DNA from: Hyperoodon ampullatus
Taxonomy: Eukaryota; Chordata; Mammalia; Artiodactyla; Ziphiidae
DNA length: 64,000 bases
Assembly (NCBI GenBank): GCA_949752795.1
Contig: OX457056.1
Location: forward strand, 91,162,942 to 91,226,941
Direction: 5' to 3'
In this document: one piece after another, positions 35,574-47,842 of the stretch
How positions within the stretch are numbered: position 1 is the stretch's first letter
Layout: the number at the start of each line of letters is the position of its first letter
Made by a program: the position numbers and the translations under genes
Notes under the pieces: model-generated
The model's input: the letters and a program-made list of their open reading frames with translations, nothing else
Told to the model about the DNA's origin: nothing
Databases searched by the model: none

Positions 35574-38220
35574 TTGCATAATCTGCTTTGTATTCTCAAA
35601 TTTTATTGTCTCTTGGAAAGATCGATGCTATTTCCATCTGACCAGCCAGTTTGCAAGTCTGAAAACAGGTATTGAGGCCCAAAGTGTTGGGTCCCAGATT
35701 CATTCTCTCCCAGGAGGCCCTGGGCTCCTTATGCAAATTCCTTCCATCCCTCCCTGGCAACCTACTTTGCATCCTAGAGATTTCCAGGAGCAACAGTGCC
35801 AGAATTCCTTCTGATACACCCTCTGCCCTCCTCCAATGTCTCCTGGACAATGCATCTATCCCATAAGTAAGAGGGACTGATCAACTGATCTTTTCCAGGA
35901 CAAACGTTATGCTGCAGCTTCCACCACTGGACACAGGACCAGCTGGAACGAATATCTTTGTTCAGTGGGCCTCTTGTTTCAAGTTGGCCTTAGCAAGGTC
36001 CCCATCACATAGACCACCCAGTGCACACATGGTTAGTAATGCCACATATGGCACAGACGTCTTGGCCTCTAGGGACACGTTTTAGGATAACACATCTGTC
36101 CTCTCATGCCACCTTACTCCAATTTCCCCCCAGGAGATGCTGGTGGTTTGGGAAGGAGTTGTTGGCACACAACCCTCAGATCCTTCTCCTCCTTTTCTCT
36201 CTGGGATTGCTGCAGAAAGCACATGTCATGTCCTGCAATTGACCACCCAGTAAAACTCAGCCTGGTGGGGTGAGGCCTGCGATTTTCTAGGCCTGCCTGT
36301 GGCTGACTCCCTCAGATCTCGCACTATGTGCCAAGACACGGGAACTAAGCTAATCAAGACACGGTTCCTTCCCAGGACATCTAGCAACTATGAAGATGTA
36401 AAAATTAATACAAACTTGCGTATTGTATTACACACCCAAATTAATACAAAAATTAATACACACCCAAAACTGGGCGATCCCAATACTTTCCCAATTTATC
36501 TACCCGCATAAATTATTCCACCTCTGGAGAGTCATCCCACAGGACTACTCCTGACTTAATTGCATATAATGGAGTGGGTGGTACTGCAGAATGTTTTCTG
36601 TTTGCCTATTGGAATGGGAGAGAATAGACAGGGAGGTGAGGAAAGAGGAGGAGGGAGGAAACTGGAAACACTTCAAGCAGACTCTGGTGCTGAACTCGTT
36701 TTAACTTGTCAGGACGCTGTAGAGTACATCATCACACACGCCTCGTCCTGTTTGTGTTAAGTCAGTAAGCTTCACTTGAGCGTGTCCTAAGTGGCAGGTA
36801 CATTTCACATTCTTTGTCCTGGGTTTCAAGGTCCCTTCATTAGGCCACACTGGTATGTTTTGGGAAACTTCTGTTTTAGACCAAATGATTACTCCCTGAA
36901 CCCCAAATACAACTTCACTTTTCCTGACTTTGTTCCTTTTCTAGATGTCACTGCATTTACCTGGAATGGCCTTCCCCCAATTCCTGCCCTTTGTAATCTT
37001 CTGCATCCTCCCAAGCCCACCTGCCTTGGTCACCTTAGCAGATGTGAGCTTTTGCTCTGTGTAAGAAAGACCCATCCTTTGCTATTTCTGAATCTGTTTC
37101 CTTAGTGAGTTACCTGCAGAATTTTACTTTTTTCTCCAGTTTTCTCTAGTGGGGACCCTGAATTGGTTTCTCACAGTTATGTCAGGGCTGGAGTCTAACA
37201 TACAATGACTTCACAGACACAGAAGCAATTTCTCATACTTCTCAAAAAAGACACACGTATGGATATCTACTTGATTCATTTGTTCATGTATCTTGTTTCA
37301 GTTCAGATTATATACTTTTGGAGGGATGTATATTTTGTATCTTCTAAGACACTTATTTAACAACCGATGTTCAGTTAATGGCAGAAGAGAAGGAACACAT
37401 TCCCCCTGAATTCTGGAAGACATAAATCAAAGAAGTCTACCATGAGCCCCCAAAGCTTTATCCTAAAACTTTGTATGCATTTTACAATCCTGTCTGTAAC
37501 ATACCCCTGTTTGTTTTAACATGAAAATGTTATGAACTGCTTATACTAGGTAAACTTAATGCTTTGAAAAGATGTGCCATATTGAATTTCTGAGTCTATA
37601 TATCCTCTGATCCACCACTGCTCACCCCTGCTGTGTATTCCAGTTAAAAAAGCATGGCAACTAGAAGTTAAATAAATGTTTATGGGATGAATAAATGAAT
37701 AAAAAATCTGATAACACTAATGGAAATTTTGTATGTAGGCAACTCCTTCCAGAAATTTATATATTGGGTCACAGTCTTCCAAGGGAGTTAACTCACCAGC
37801 AGGAGTATGATCTGTGTTTCTTTCAAGTCTGGCCAGCTACTGCACAGATGCAATCATTCCTTACTATAATTAGCTTCACTTTACAGGTGGGAAAGTGGAG
37901 GCTTAGGCAGATAAACAAGCACCACAGTAGCTGTGAGTAAATAGACCTTAACACCACTGTCTCTCAGGGCACCCAGGCCAACCCCCTCCTGCAGCGGCCC
38001 CAAGCGCCCCCAGTTCAGGCCTTCACGTAGTACTTTTCATGCTGGGTTGAGATTACTTGAGCACTTCAGACTCCACCCGTGGGCCAAGAGGTCCTCCTTG
38101 CTGGGACTATGTCTTGATCATCTCTGCGCACTCAGCTTCCCACACGGAGGGCTCCTAGGAAGTGTGAGAATGAATAAATAAAAACATATAAATCCAAAAA
38201 ACTGCTGAATGATTCTTGAT
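35574..38220. other. Intergenic sequence, no gene supported
   Basis: Open frames up to 104 codons show no recognisable protein content. A MIR-like stretch may lie at about 37855-37935 (cactttacaggtgggaaagt). Confidence 0.4.
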
Positions 38221-38256
38221 TTTCCAGGCATGTCTTCTAAGTAGGCCCTTGTGTTT

Positions 38257-38467
38257 TTTTTTTTTGTTTTTTTTTGCAGTATGCAGGCCTCTCACTGTTG
38301 TGGCCTCTCCCGTTGCGGAGCACAGGCTCCGGACGCGCCAGCTCAGCGGCCATGGCTCACGGGCCCAGCCGCTACGCGGCATGTGGGATCTTCCCAGACC
38401 GGGGCACGAACCCGTGTCCCCTGCATCGGCAGGCGGACTCTCAACCACTGCGCCACCAGGGAAGCCC
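38257..38467 (-). mobile_element. CHR SINE, short form
   Basis: Intact body, near-exact duplication cccttgtgttttt/cacttgtgttttt at about 38246 and 38470. Confidence 0.93.
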
Positions 38468-38879
38468 AGGCACTTGTGTTTTTAACTTGTGCTAAGAGTA
38501 CAAGTCTAAATGAAAAAGAACCTAATGCTTACATTAGAACATGAACTCAATGTTTCTCAAGACTTTCTTATTCTATTTTTACTGTATTGAAAATGTTCAC
38601 TCAAGCATATCTTCTTTACTCTGGATTGATTCCCTTTCAACTCTTTGGGAAACCCTCGTGGACCAGGCCACAGCGATTGTTTTTTGTCTCTGAGAACAGG
38701 CACTCCCTGCTCTGCTGCTGCAGGAACACAGCTTGGTTGTCTTCTGTGAGGATGACATGAATAGTCTTGGTCACCACTCTTACAGGACCCTGAGTTAAAT
38801 TGGCTTCAGAGAGATACAAGGAAAATTCCTTCTTAACTATTTTATAGGTACAGATGGAAAATCTACAACTTGTAATGGT

Positions 38880-39060
38880 TTTTAAAAACAGCTTAATTGA
38901 GATATAGTTCACACACCGTGAAATTCACCTATTTATGCCAATCAATGGCTTTTGGTGTGTTCACAGGGTTGTGGAACGATCACCACCCTCAATTTTGGAA
39001 TGTTTCCATCACCACAACATTTCCATCACCTCTAGCCTTTGGCTCCAACTCCAACCTCTC
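38880..39060 (-). repeat. Old L1 fragment
   Basis: Contains cttaattgagatatagttca, acaccgtgaaattcacctat and ggaacgatcaccaccctcaa, the reverse of an L1M 3' region. Confidence 0.7.
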
Positions 39061-39222
39061 CCCACCTCCAGGGTTGGAGGTGGGCGGAGATTAGCCATAG
39101 GCACAGGGAGAAAGCTCTGCGGCAAGTATAAGAATCTACTTTGTAAGAATATGAATTAGTAAAGATCATTGTGTTTTCAAGTGACAGAAATCCGAATCAA
39201 ACTGGCTTGGGCAAAATGGAAC

Positions 39223-39600
39223 TTTTTTTTTTTAACATCTTTATTGGAGTATAATTGCTTTACAATGGTGTGTTAGTTTCTACTTTATAACAAAGTGAAT
39301 CAGCTATACATATACATATATCCCCATATCTCCTCCCTCTTGCGTCTCCCTCCCACCCTCCCTATCCCACCCCTCTAGGTGGTCACAAAGCACAGAGCTG
39401 ATCTCCCTGTTCCATGCGACTGCTTCCCACTAGCTATCTATTTTACATTTGGTGTATATATAAGTCCATGCCACTCTCTCACTTCGTCCCAGCTTACCCT
39501 TCCCCCTCCCCGTGTCCTCAAGTCCATTCTCTACGTCTGCATCTTTATTCCTGTCCTGCCCCTAGGTTCTTCAGAAACATTTTTTTTTTTAGAAATTTCA
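39223..39600 (-). mobile_element. L1 3' end
   Basis: Plus strand begins with a T run (the poly(A) tail), then aacatctttattggagtata, and runs through the L1 3' UTR (gcacagagctgatctccctg, ttgcgtctccctcccaccct) into sequence near the end of ORF2. 5' truncated. Confidence 0.85.
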
Positions 39601-39694
39601 TGTAATGTCTGAAACACTTATATTAACATATTTCCATACAAATAACCCAAAGAAAGTTTAGTATTAGCTGCTTTTTTTGTTTTTTGTTTGTTTT

Positions 39695-40570
39695 TTTATA
39701 CTGCAGGTTCTTATTAGTCATCAATTTTATACACATCAGTGTATACATGTCAATCCCAATTGCCCAATTCATCCCACGACCACCACCACCACCCCACCGC
39801 GGTTTTCCCCCCTTGGTGTCCATACGTTTGTTCTCTGCATCTGTGTCTCAACTTCTGCCCTGCAGGAGTGTCCTCAAGTCCATTCTGTAGTAGGTCTGTG
39901 TCTTTATTCCTGTCCTGCCCCTAGGTTCTTCAGAACCATATTTTTTTTTAAGATTCCATATATATGTGTTAGCATATGGTATTTGTTTTTCTTTCTGACT
40001 TACTTCAGTCTGTGTGACAGTCTCTAGATCCATCCACCTCATTACAAATAACTCAATTTCATTTCTTTTTATGGCTGAGTAATATTCCATTGTATATATG
40101 TGCCACATCTTCTTTATCCATTCATCTGTCAATGGACACTTAGGTTGCTTCCATGTCCCGGCTATTGTAAATAGTGCTGCAACGAGCATAGTGGTACATG
40201 ACTCTTTTTGAATTATGGTTTTCTCAGGGTGTATGCCCAGTAGTGGGATTGCTGGGTCATATGGTAGTTCTATTTTTAGGTTTTTTTTGCGGTACACGGG
40301 CCTCTCACTGTTGTGGCCTCTCCCACTGTGGAGCACAGGCTCCAGACGCACAGGCTCAGCAGCCATGGCTCACGGGCCCAGCCGCTCCACAGCATGTGGG
40401 ATCCTCCCGGACCGGGGCACGAACCCGCGTTCCCTGCATCGGCAGACGGACTCTCAACCACTGCGCCACCAGGGAAGCCCTATTTTTAGTTTTTTAAGGA
40501 ACCTCCATACTGTTTTTCATAGTGGCTGTATCAATTTACATTCCCACCAACAGTGCAAGCGCATTCCCAA
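39695..40570 (-). mobile_element. L1 3' end, split by a SINE
   Basis: Plus strand starts with T-rich tail and tatactgcaggttcttatta, then 3' UTR, then the ORF2 C-terminal region. On the minus strand it encodes MEYYSAIKRNEIELFVMRW, typical of the ORF2 C-terminus. A CHR SINE at 40281-40480 interrupts it. Confidence 0.88.
40281..40480 (-). mobile_element. CHR SINE nested in an L1
   Basis: Intact body, duplication ctatttttag on both sides (40270-40279 and 40480-40489), both within L1 sequence that continues across the insertion. Confidence 0.94.
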
Positions 40571-40589
40571 AATGGAGCATTTTTTCATG

Positions 40590-41068
40590 TTAGTTTTTCT
40601 TTATTTTTATGTTTCAGTCTTTATTTTATATTATCATATAGTTGATTTACAATGTTGTGTTAGTTTCAGGTGTACAGCAAAGTGAATCAGTTATCCATAT
40701 ACATATATCTATTCTTTTTTTTTTTTTTTTTTTTTTTTGCAGTACGCGGGCCTCTCACTGTTGTGGCCTCTCCCGTTGTGGAGCACAGGCTCCGGACCCG
40801 CAGGCTCAGCAGCCATGGCTCACGGGCCCAGCCGCTCCACGGCATGTGGGATCTTCCCGGACCAGGGCATGAACCCGTGTCCCCTGCATCGGCAGGCTGA
40901 CTGTCAACCACTGCGCCACCAGGGAAGCCCTATCCATTCTTTTAAAGATTCTTTTCCCATATAGGCCATTACAGAGTATTGAGTAGAGTTCCCTATGCTA
41001 TACAGTAGGTCCTTGTTGGTTATCTATTTTATATACAGTAGTGTGTATATGTTAATCGCAACCTACTA
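40590..41068 (-). mobile_element. L1 3' UTR fragment (older type), split by a SINE
   Basis: Contains agttgatttacaatgttgtg, caggtgtacagcaaagtgaa on one side of the SINE and acagtaggtccttgttggtt, gtgtatatgttaatc on the other. Same wording recurs at 42600, 45480 and 56620 in this window. Confidence 0.82.
40715..40930 (-). mobile_element. CHR SINE nested in an L1
   Basis: Intact body with a T run of 24; duplication tatctattctttt/tatccattctttt (second copy from 40931). Confidence 0.94.
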
Positions 41069-41655
41069 AGGGAGCATTTATTGACTAACAGGATCCATGG
41101 ACATTTGAGCAAGCAAACCGTGGGAAGGGCACACAGGCAGCTGGGTCTTAGAAACAGATAGAACAAGGGACTTGAATGCTGCCAAGACTCTTCTTTCTTC
41201 TCTGCCCTTCTTTTCATTTTTTCTCAGTAAAACCATTTTCCTCCACATGGCAGGAAACAGCAGCATCTCCCCCACCTCACATGGCATGCCTCCACCACCA
41301 AGGAACTTAAGAATCACTTGGAAGCTTAACGCCACCAACACGGACAAATTCCCCTGGAAGACGACCAGGCCAAACTTCAAAAATCATTATTGTTTTGTGG
41401 GGTGGGTTTTCTTCTGGGGGATAGGATGATGTTGCATTTCAAACTTAGAATAACCTATACAACAGAAAAGGTGGTTGATGACAGCAAACATCTGGCTATA
41501 AATTAAAGATAGAAAGTAATACAAATTAAGAGGTATGTTTCATTCACACCAGGTGCTTGAAATCCAATAATAGTCATGATGTAGATATAGGGGTACCATA
41601 AAATCTGTGGGAGGTATCATGAAAAGGTTAAAAACAAGGATAAAATAAGGATAGA
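41069..41655. other. Intergenic sequence, nothing recognised
   Basis: No supported gene or named repeat. Confidence 0.45.
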
Positions 41656-42265
41656 ATGTTAATGCAGTCATATGACGAAGCTCTGGTCAATGGGATGTAA
41701 GTAGAAGCAGTGTGTGAAGCTTTTAGGAAGTTTTCTTCAGAGGTGTCCTTTCTCTTTCTCCCTCCCCTTTCTTATTCTTTTTTTTTTTTTTTCTTTTTCT
41801 TTTTTTTTTTTTTTTGCGGTATGCGGGCCTCTCACTGTTGTGGCCTCTCCCATTGCGGAGCACAGGCTCCGGACGCGCAGGCTCAACGGCCATGGCTCAC
41901 GGGCCCAGCCGCTCCGCGGCATGTGGGATCTTCCCGGACCGGAGCACGAACCCGTGTCCCCTGCATCGGCAGGCGGACTCTCAACCACTGCGCCACCAGG
42001 GAAGCCCCCCTTTCTTATTCTTGATGGTTTGAATGAGGATGCAAAGCCTGGCGCTGAAGCAGTTATCTTGAATCGTGAAGTGGAATTTGTCTGTTGAGGA
42101 CAGTGAGCAACAGGATGGAAAGGGCCTGGGTTCCTGATGACCATGGGGCCATCATACCAGCCTGGGATTACTTATGCCAACGTTATTATAAGAGAGATAA
42201 AGCCTCAATCTTGTTCAAGCCACTGCTGTTTTGAAATTTCTGCCATACTTGGTCAAGCCTTGGGA
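41656..42265 (+). repeat. Ancient interspersed repeat, family not assigned, split by a SINE
   Basis: Contains gctctggtcaatgggatgta, gggatgtaagtagaagcagt, then after the SINE gaggatgcaaagcctggcgc and caagccactgctgttttgaa. This order is familiar from an old mammalian repeat with an mRNA-like ending, probably LTR-derived; I cannot name the family. A related piece lies at 46535-46765. Confidence 0.4.
41780..42007 (-). mobile_element. CHR SINE, short form
   Basis: Intact body; duplication cccctttcttattctt occurs on both sides (about 41764-41779 and 42007-42022). Confidence 0.94.
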
Positions 42266-42589
42266 TGAAATATTGCAATAAAATGTTTCTAGTTTAATAA
42301 TTTCTCAATCTCAGTGGATTGTACTGACAGGGTAGGACAATGATATTTATGGGTAAAGCCTCAAAAAAAAAAAAAAAAAAACAACCCTACTTCCTATGTA
42401 CTCTTTCTCAGGAAGTCACTGGAGTAAACCAATTAAGAGGAAGACATGGGATGCTGGCAATGGGGAGCCCAACACAGGAGACAGGTGGAAGCATCTCTCA
42501 AGTGGGGCTGGAGGGAAGCTCCAGGACAACAGGTGTGCAGCCAGCCTGGAGAGCAACCTGTCCAGATTGTAGCACAAGAGTAGATTCTT

Positions 42590-43318
42590 CTCCATTATAG
42601 ATTATTTTCCATTATAGGTTATTACAAGATATTGAATATAGTTCCCTGTGCTCTACAGTAGGACCTTGTTGTTTATCAATTCTATATATAATGGTCTGCA
42701 TCAACTAACCCCAAACTCACAGTCCATCCCTTCCCCATCCCCCACCACCCTTGGCAACACAAGTCTGTTCTTTATGTCTGTGAGTCTGTTTCTGTTTCAT
42801 AGATAGGTTAATTTGTGTTGTATTTTAGATTCTGCATATGAATGATATCATATGATACTTGTCTATCTCTGTCTGATTTATTTCACTTATATATATATAT
42901 ATATATATATTCCAGGTCCATCCATGTTGCTGCAAATGGCATTATTTCATTCTTTTTTATGGCTGAGTAATATTACATTGTATATATGTACCACATCTTC
43001 TTTATCATTCATCTGTCAATGGACATTTAGATTGTTTCCATGTGTTGGCTATTGTAATTAGTGCTGCTATGAACATTGGGGTGCATATATATTTTCGAAT
43101 TAGAGTTTTATCCAGATATATGTCCAGGAGTGGGATTGCTGGATCATATGGTAACTCAGTTTTTAGTTTTTAAAGGAACCTCCATACTGTTCTCATAGTG
43201 GCTCCACCAATTTACATTCCCACCAACAGTGTAAGAGGGTTCCGTTTTCTCCACACCCTCTCCAGCATTTATTATTTGTAGACATTTTGATGGCGGCCAT
43301 TCCGACTGGTGTGAGGTC
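42590..43318 (-). mobile_element. L1 3' end (older type)
   Basis: Plus strand runs ttacaagatattgaatatag, ctacagtaggaccttgttgt, ggctgagtaatattacattg, then gcggccattccgactggtgt. This is 3' UTR followed by the ORF2 end in reverse. Includes an (AT)n run at about 42886-42911. Confidence 0.85.
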
Positions 43319-43369
43319 CAAGGCCCCACTCTCTTTTTTTATTTTTATGTGCTTCCTTTTATTTTTTTT

Positions 43370-43615
43370 CTCTTTTTTAAAAATTGGAGTATAATTGCTT
43401 TACATTGTTGTGTTAGTTGCCGCTGTATAACAAAGTGAATCAGCTGTACATATACATATATCCCCATATCCCCTCCCTCTTGCGTCTGCCTCCCACCCTC
43501 CTTATCCCACCCATCCAGGTGGTCACAAAGCACCGAGCTGATCTCCCTGTGCTATGCGACTGCTTCCCACTAGCTATCTATTTTACGTTTGGTAGCGTAT
43601 ATATGTCAATGCAAG
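43370..43615 (-). mobile_element. L1 3' end (younger type), strongly 5' truncated
   Basis: Plus strand tail, then ttggagtataattgctttac and ggtggtcacaaagcaccgag, the same 3' UTR as at 39223. It is flanked by caaggccccact(ct) at about 43319 and 43612, which fixes the insertion. Confidence 0.88.
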
Positions 43616-44510
43616 GCCCCACTCTTAATAGTTGTATTATGCTCCTCACTCTGCCAGTTCAAAAGACTGTGGTGATTCCACCTGTAACTTTAGTTACAAA
43701 TCTGACAGAGGACTCTGGGAGGTGAGGAGACTGGCTCCCTGCCTGTACTGATTTCCCTAGATGGTGTTTACTGAACAAATATTCATTCGGGGCAGCATAA
43801 AAATTCCTAGAGGAGAAATCAGTTCAAGCACCACACTCATATTTTGTAACCTGACTATTCCTCTTTCTCTCTTTCCTGTGCCCAGAGGGGCATAGGATGA
43901 GTGCTCAAAGACATTCCCTTTAATTTGTATATCCCCTTAGCCTCTGGGAAAAACACTGGATGTGGGTGTCTTGGTCAGGGCAATGTTAGTTCTGTAATGA
44001 ATAAATCCCAACACTTCTGTGCCTCAATCACACAGGGCAGTCCAAGGCCTGTGTCCCAGTCAAAGGGCTAGCTCTCCTCCTTGCAGGCAGTCAAGGACAT
44101 AGGCTCCCTTCCTCTTGTGGCTCAGCCCTTCTCTAGCCTCCCTGTCATGAGCAGAAGGGGAGAGAGGAGGAGAAAGACAGCACTCCTTAGCCTGCTTGTC
44201 TGGTAGTGACACACATCACTTGGCCACCTTCCATTGGTGACAGCTGGTCACCTAAGACCCTGTGGAGATGGCAGGGGAGCTGAGAAATGCAGCCCCTGGC
44301 TGGCAGCTCCTTTCCAGTAGCAACTCTATTGCATGGACAGAGAAGGACGAGCCGGGATATTTGGTAGAGTTAACCTTCTCTGCCATAGGGAGCTTCCACG
44401 TTTTTTCCATTCAAGGAAAGACACTTACCTGTCCACATTGGAGAGAGGCAGGCAAAGAGTACTCCTCCATTTCCTCATGGCTGCGGGTGGAAGTCTGATG
44501 ATGGCAAGCA
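43616..44510. other. Intergenic sequence, nothing recognised
   Basis: No supported gene or named repeat. Confidence 0.45.
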
Positions 44511-45063
44511 AAACCCAGTGCCTTCCATTGATAGATGAATGGATAAAGAAGATGTGGCACATATATACAATGGAATATTACTCAGCCATAAAAAGAAACG
44601 AAATTGAGCTATTTGTAATGAGGTGGATGGACCTAGAGTCTGTCATACAGAGTGAAGTAAGTCAGAAAGAGAAAGACAAATACTGTATGCTGACACATAT
44701 ATATGGAATTTAAGAAAAAAAAATGTCATGAAGAACACAGGGGTAAGACAGGAATAAAGACACAGACCTACTAGAGAATGGACTTGAGGATATGGGGAGG
44801 GGGAAGGGTAAGCTGTGACAAAGCGCAAGAAAGGCATGGACATATATACACTACCAAACGTAAGGTAGATAGCTAGTGGGAAGCAGCCGCATAGCACAGG
44901 GAGATCAGCTCGGTGCTTTGTGACCGCCTGGAGGGGTGGGATAGGGAGGGTGGGAGGGAGACACAAAAGGGAGGGGATATGGGAACATATGTATATGTAT
45001 AACTGATTAAATTTGTTATAAAGCAAAAAAATAAATAAAAAATAAAGAAAAATTAAAAAAAAA
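44510..45063 (+). mobile_element. L1 3' end (younger type)
   Basis: Encodes the ORF2 C-terminal end (MEYYSAIKRNEIELFVMRW) and continues through the 3' UTR (gaagcagccgcatagcacag, gagggagacacaaaaggga) to an A-rich tail. It is flanked by aaaacccagtgcctt at about 44509 and aaaaccccagtgcctt at about 45124, with a tail of (CAAA)n. Confidence 0.9.
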
Positions 45064-45256
45064 CTGATGTTAAGTATTAAAAATAGATATGTATACAAAA
45101 AACAAACAAACAAACAAACAAACAAAAACCCCAGTGCCTTGAAGACTTTGGCTAAAACAGAACCAGAGACCACCAGCTTCTCAGAGAAGTTCATTACTTT
45201 TTTCATTTTATTGAAGTCAAGTAACCTCTCTCTCTTTTTTTTTCTAATTTTATTTT

Positions 45257-45463
45257 ATTATTATTGTTTTTGTGGTACGTGGGCCTCTCACTGCTGTGGC
45301 CTCTCCCGTTGAGGAGCACAGGTTCCAGACACACAGGCTCAGCGGCCATGGCTCACGGGTCCAGCCGCTCCGTGGCACATGGGATCCTCCCGGACCGGGG
45401 CACGAACCCGAGTCCCCTGCATCGGCAGGTGGACTCTCAACCACTGTGCCACCAGGGAAGCCC
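45257..45463 (-). mobile_element. CHR SINE, short form
   Basis: Exact duplication tctaattttatttt at 45243-45256 and 45464-45477; body intact with a few changes. Confidence 0.95.
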
Positions 45464-45477
45464 TCTAATTTTATTTT

Positions 45478-45735
45478 TTTAATTGAAGTATAGTTGATTT
45501 ACATCATGTTAGTTTCAGGTGTACAGCACAGTGATTCAGTTATATATATACATATATATGTGTGTATATATATATATTATATATATAATATATATATATT
45601 CTTTTTCAGATTCTTTTCCCTTATAGATTATTACAAAACACTGAGTACAGTTACCTGTGCTATACAATAGGTCCTTGTTGATCATCTGTTTTATATACAG
45701 TAGTGTGTATATGTTAATCCCAATCTCCTAATAAC
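45478..45735 (-). mobile_element. L1 3' UTR fragment (older type)
   Basis: Same wording as at 40590 (caggtgtacagcacagtgat, ataggtccttgttgatcatc, gtgtatatgttaatcccaat), with a TA-rich expansion at 45540-45600. Confidence 0.82.
45540..45600 (+). repeat. (TA)n microsatellite inside an L1
   Basis: Irregular TA/TG run that replaces the short tatacatatat of related copies. Confidence 0.85.
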
Positions 45736-45919
45736 CTCTGTTTTGAATAGACTCTATGGGAGAAAAAAAAGATGTTCATGTTTTCTAGGTAGGGAACCTA
45801 TCCATTTGAATATTACCCTAAACAAAGCTGCCTAAGTATCCATCAAAAGGGGAACGCTTAAGTAAATTAGCTATAACCACGCTATGGAATAATAAGCAGC
45901 TATTAAAAATCACATTGCA

Positions 45920-46109
45920 GGGCTTCCCTGGTGGCGCAGTGGTTTAGAGTCCGCCTGCCAATGCAGGGGACACGGGTTTGTGCCCCGGTCCGGGAAGATC
46001 CCACATGCCGCGGAGTGGCTGGGCCCGTGAGCCATGGCCGCTGAGCCTGCGGGTCCGGAGCCTGTGCTCTTCAATGGGAGAGGCCACAACAGTGAGAGGC
46101 CCGCGTACC

Positions 46110-46144
<35 letters not shown>
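45920..46144 (+). mobile_element. CHR SINE, short form
   Basis: Intact body with a pure A tail of about 36. Exact duplication aaaaatcacattgca at 45905-45919 and about 46145-46159. The long uninterrupted tail suggests a young insertion. Confidence 0.96.
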
Positions 46145-46152
<8 letters not shown>

Positions 46153-46313
46153 CATTGCACAAGATAGTTTATCGACATAAGAAAATATTCGTAATGTATT
46201 AGGTAAAGAAAGCAGGGGACCAAAGATAATTAAATAACTACTAATCAATGACTAACTAAAATTAAAAGAGCTAACAGAACTATACATTCTTCTTTTTTAA
46301 AAAAGAGGGTTGT

Positions 46314-46516
46314 GGGCTTCCCTGGTGGCGCAGTGGTTGGGAGTCTGCCTGCCGATGCAGGGGACACGGGTTCGTGCCCCAGTCTGGGAGGATCCCACAT
46401 GCCCCAGAGCGGCTGGGCCCGTGAGCCATGGTCGCTGAGCCTGCGTGTCCGGAGCCTGTGCTCCGCAACGGGAGAGGCCACAACAGTGAGAGGCTCGCGT
46501 ACCACAAAAAAAAAAA
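46314..46516 (+). mobile_element. CHR SINE, short form
   Basis: Exact duplication aaaaaagagggttgt at 46299-46313 and 46517-46531; pure A tail. Confidence 0.96.
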
Positions 46517-46534
46517 AAAAAAGAGGGTTGTAAT

Positions 46535-46765
46535 AGATTGCATTATTGTTCAAAAACACTTTCCACCTCCTTTGTATACACTCAGTCCCATTGAGGTCGG
46601 CTTGGTCACTGAGTTTGCCATGTGGGTGGAAGTGATGTGGTCCTTCCAGGAGACCTACAGGCAGGCACTCCCCCTGAGTCCCAGATGCACGATGATGGAG
46701 AGTGGCTGCCGCTGAACCACCATGGACATGTGATGCGAGCAAGAAATAAACATCTGTCATCGTAA
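46535..46765 (+). repeat. Ancient interspersed repeat, family not assigned
   Basis: Contains tgggtggaagtgatgtggtc and caagaaataaacatctgtca, related to the repeat at 41656-42265. Confidence 0.35.
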
Positions 46766-47545
46766 AACGGGAACTGAGCTTATCTTTAGGTAGCAGAGGT
46801 GCTTTTGAAAAAATTAACAAATATAATTGAGAGGTCAAGTAACATGAATGGGTTTCTCCTTATTTCACCGCTTCAAAGAAAAACATTTTTGTTTTTTGCT
46901 AGATCAGAACATCTTTATTATACTGTAAAAAGTATTATCTCCTAGTAGAGATTCTTGTCTTCTGATGAAAAGAAAAATAATCTCATTATGTTCTGATTGA
47001 ACTTGATGTGTTCATGCCCCAGGAAATAGGGGAGGCAGAAAGAAACAGTGGGCAGTGCCATAATGGGCTTCATTCATTTCCATGCAAAGTAAGACTGCAA
47101 ATGGCAATTTGAGGTCAAAGAAGAGATTCTGACACAAATGAAAAGGCCATGGCCTTTGAAATTAAATTGAAACCAGGCAGATTGCAAATACAAAAACTGA
47201 GGTAGCAGCAATGAATTAACATATAATGGTTGCATTCACAGAGCAGGGCAAAGCAAATGATGCTGTTATCAGTTATACAAGTAACTCCTATCCTGTATGT
47301 GATGAGTAAAAATTATACAGTACCAGTAATTAAATAGCAATGAAATTCAATGGAGAACAAGGGAATTAAAAGTTCATACGAGCATTCTATTTGACTTATG
47401 ATATTTGGGAATGAAATTAAAAGCAAATTCATAGTTAACTGATTATAGGGACAATAATAATTCAGACTTACAAGCTACAAAGGAGTCATGATCAGGAGTC
47501 ATGATAAAATTTCTCACAATGTGCCATGGAGGGACAAAATGATAA
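46766..47545. other. Intergenic sequence, nothing recognised
   Basis: AT-rich, no supported gene. Confidence 0.5.
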
Positions 47546-47569
47546 ATCAGAATAATTATTATTATTTTT

Positions 47570-47842
47570 AAAAATATTTATTTATTTATTTTACTTTTGG
47601 CTGCATTGGGTCTTAGTTGAGGCATGCAGGATCTTTCGTTTCAGTGTGCAGCCTCTTTGTTGCGGCGAGAGGGCTTCTCTCTAGTTGTGGTGCACGAGCT
47701 CCAGAGCGCGTGGGCTCTGTAGTTGCTGTGCGCGGACTTAGCTGCCCCACGGTATGTGGGATCCTAGTTCCCCAACCAGGGATCGAACTCGCTTCCCCTG
47801 CATTGGAAGGTGGATTCTTAACCACTGGACCCAGGGAAGTCC
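47570..47842 (-). mobile_element. Long-form CHR-type SINE, older
   Basis: Plus strand ggctgcattgggtcttagtt to ggacccagggaagtcc, more diverged than other copies. Duplication cagaataatta/cagagtaatta at about 47548 and 47844. Confidence 0.9.

Noticed and set aside
44333..44713. 126-codon frame with an ORF2-like end
   Set aside because: Only the C-terminal 60 or so residues match L1 ORF2; the upstream part is flanking DNA, so it is a truncated L1, not a gene.
45939..45990. tRNA-like A and B box sequences at the head of each SINE
   Set aside because: They are the tRNA-derived promoter part of CHR SINEs; no cloverleaf with intact acceptor stem is seen, so no tRNA gene is called.
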